From SG8-30 sp963715485 (GTDB lineage Bacteria > Pseudomonadota > Gammaproteobacteria > Steroidobacterales > Steroidobacteraceae): 64,000 nt of DNA. Positions within the stretch are counted from its first letter, which is position 1. Every line of letters begins with the position of its first letter. Below the pieces are notes generated by a model that saw nothing but the letters and a program-made list of their open reading frames with translations, searched no databases and had not been told where the DNA came from. Below, piece after piece: positions 62,494 through 64,000 of this stretch. The stretch spans positions 868,001-932,000 of the forward strand of contig OY970244.1 in the NCBI GenBank assembly GCA_963715485.1. Direction: 5' to 3'. A program made the translations under genes and the position numbers.

Positions 62494-64000
62494 GCCTTGG
62501 TACCCCCCATCTTCTCCAACCGCTCTCGTACTTCATCGCAGATGTCGACCGGCTTGATGGGCCGGCCGCGAGACTCGCTCCAGCAGTCCACGTTCACCAG
62601 GTAACGGCCACGCAGCATCCACGCCAGCGCCGAGTAGCGTCGGTTGTCGTGGTTGATGATGTCGTCGCTCAACCTGTCGGACCAATTGTTCTCGATGGTC
62701 ATCACGTGCTTGAAGCGGCGCAGGATCTCGCCGATACCGGACGGCATCGGCTGCAGAAAGGTCAGATGCAGCGAAGAAACGCTATGGCCCTCCGCCCGCA
62801 GTCGCGTGACCGCCTCCTCGATGGCGCCCCGGGTGCTGCCCCATCCGACCAGCAGCAGATCGCCTTCCGGATCGCCGAAGACCTCGGGTGTAGTCAGCGT
62901 CTGCTGCAGTGCCGCCAGCTTCAGGCTGCGGTGACGCAGCCCTTCCTCGTTGGTCGCGGGGTCGTAGGCGACGCGGCTGTTGCGATCGTGCGCCAGTCCC
63001 GTGATGGTGTGCATGCCACCGGGCTGACCGGGAACCATGCGCTGGAACAGGCCGGTGAACTCGTCCCAGTCGTAGGGCTTGGCACCGGCGGGGACCGGGC
63101 TCTGGTCGACGGGCGGCGCCTGCCATTCCTCGTCGAACTGCGGCCGCGGGAACTGGGTCTGCGCCGTCGCCAGGCTCGAGTCGGAGAGGACGACCACGAC
63201 CATGTTGAAAGTCTCGGCGATCTTGCGTGCGGTGATCACCGAGTAGAAGCAGTCCTCGATGCCCGATGGCGCGATCACCACCTTCGGCGCATCGCCGTGG
63301 CTGCCGTAGATCACCGTCAGCAGGTCCCCCTGCTCGACCTTGGTCGGCTGGCCGGTGCTGGGCCCACCGCGCTGCACGTTGATTATCACCATCGGAATCT
63401 CGGCCATCACCGCCAGACCAATGGCCTCCTGCTTCAGCGAGTAGCCGGGGCCGGAAGTGACCGTCACTGCGCACTTGCCTGCATAGGAGGCGCCAATCGT
63501 GAAGGCGGCCGCCGCAATCTCGTCCTCGGCCTGGTGAACCAGCCCGCCGACACGCTCGAAGACATCGCTCAGGTAGTGCGAGACCGAGGTGGCCGGCGTG
63601 ATCGGGTACATGGCGCAGATCTCCATGCCCGAGGCCAGTACGCCCAGCGCCAGCGCGGTGTTGCCATTGACCACCACCTGCGGCTCGGTGGCCTTGATGG
63701 CCGGGATGCGGTACTTGAAGTCCAGGTTTTCCTCCGCCCAGGCGAAACCGGCTTCAAGCAATTTCTGGTTGGCCTCGATGACCTTGGCGGACTTCTTCTT
63801 CAGTGCTACCGCGACCTGTTCGCATCCCAGGGCCACGTCGAGACTGTAGATGCAGCAGAGCATCCCCAGCGCCCACATGTTCTTGCCCTTGCGGGCGTCG
63901 GATACGATCTTCAGGCACTCCCGTTCCATCGGGATCTCGATGACCCTGAAGCCGTCGGTCACCAGGCGCTCGTAGGTCTCGGCATACGCGGCGCGTATGC
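62490..64000 (-). CDS. 2-oxoacid:ferredoxin oxidoreductase, fused gamma-alpha subunit, 5' end beyond window
   Basis: The frame is open to the right edge, so the start is not seen (503 codons visible). The first ~100 residues are the end of a gamma domain (ECLKIVSDARKGKNMWALGMLC). The alpha domain follows with NGNTALALGVLASGMEICAMYPITPATSVSHYL, the catalytic-side AEDEIAAAAFTIGASYAGKCAVTVTSGPGYSLKQEAIGL and NVQRGGPSTGQPTKVEQGDLL. The fused gamma-alpha form matches KorA of aerobic proteobacteria and actinobacteria. It is co-translated with the beta subunit. Confidence 0.93.
   Translation of the reverse strand, partial: IRAAYAETYERLVTDGFRVIEIPMERECLKIVSDARKGKNMWALGMLCCIYSLDVALGCEQVAVALKKKSAKVIEANQKLLEAGFAWAEENLDFKYRIPAIKATEPQVVVNGNTALALGVLASGMEICAMYPITPATSVSHYLSDVFERVGGLVHQAEDEIAAAAFTIGASYAGKCAVTVTSGPGYSLKQEAIGLAVMAEIPMVIINVQRGGPSTGQPTKVEQGDLLTVIYGSHGDAPKVVIAPSGIEDCFYSVITARKIAETFNMVVVVLSDSSLATAQTQFPRPQFDEEWQAPPVDQSPVPAGAKPYDWDEFTGLFQRMVPGQPGGMHTITGLAHDRNSRVAYDPATNEEGLRHRSLKLAALQQTLTTPEVFGDPEGDLLLVGWGSTRGAIEEAVTRLRAEGHSVSSLHLTFLQPMPSGIGEILRRFKHVMTIENNWSDRLSDDIINHDNRRYSALAWMLRGRYLVNVDCWSESRGRPIKPVDICDEVRERLEKMGGTKA

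Overview
The window is a GC-rich (roughly two-thirds G+C by eye) bacterial chromosome segment. The ORF set (fabA/fabB pair, ada, ahpC/ahpF, ybiT-type ABC-F, SdsA-like alkyl sulfatase with LysR partner, many outer-membrane barrels ending in Phe) points to a Gammaproteobacterium, perhaps in the Nevskiales/Steroidobacterales/Woeseia neighbourhood; that placement is inference. About 13.2-29.5 kb is visibly richer in A+T, carries gene remnants and begins at duplicated tRNA-Gly genes, so it reads as an accessory region.

Layout. 1-3.1 kb: an S9 peptidase cut by the left edge, a small membrane protein, and Ada. 3.2-12.4 kb: a tightly overlapping operon of transglutaminase-DUF2126, circularly permuted (cp) ATP-grasp fused to alpha-E, a second transglutaminase, a second cp-ATP-grasp and a second alpha-E protein. 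This is the predicted peptide-ligase/peptide-tagging system in a duplicated form. 12.5-13.1 kb: a periplasmic DUF3365 haem protein. 13.2-17.0 kb: two identical tRNA-Gly(CCC) genes plus a third 3' tRNA fragment. They bracket an AraC-type regulator with a CPBP membrane protease, and a HigBA toxin-antitoxin pair; an IS3 OrfA scrap follows. 17.0-29.5 kb: cardiolipin synthase, two gene remnants, then an envelope block (exported amidohydrolase, two DUF3299 proteins, a MacB/FtsX-like ABC transporter and four outer-membrane barrels, with the 3' remnant of a second amidohydrolase).

30-38.4 kb: DsbA-like protein, His/Met-rich lipoprotein, alpha/beta hydrolase with His in the nucleophile position, OxyR-type site followed by ahpC-ahpF, ybiT, and a PadR/PspC pair under overlapping inverted repeats. 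38.5-44.4 kb: channel-like membrane protein, APC permease with universal-stress domains, and fabB-fabA-lysR. 44.4-52.6 kb: alkyl sulfatase, arylsulfatase, membrane-fused spermidine-synthase-like protein and PafA-like phosphatase, a possible ester-scavenging unit. 52.6-64 kb: GMC oxidoreductase, XdhC, Tat-exported amidase, AlkB-like dioxygenase, YbjQ, an exported D-2-hydroxyacid dehydrogenase, a 28-bp perfect palindrome, and a 2-oxoacid:ferredoxin oxidoreductase (KorAB type) with an unusual large ferredoxin-tailed partner, cut by the right edge.

A caution for every reader: four otherwise well-conserved genes are broken by eight single-base shifts, all in the +1 sense (one extra base each). Removing one base at each site restores full-length family proteins. 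This looks more like consensus error than decay, but cannot be decided from the sequence alone.
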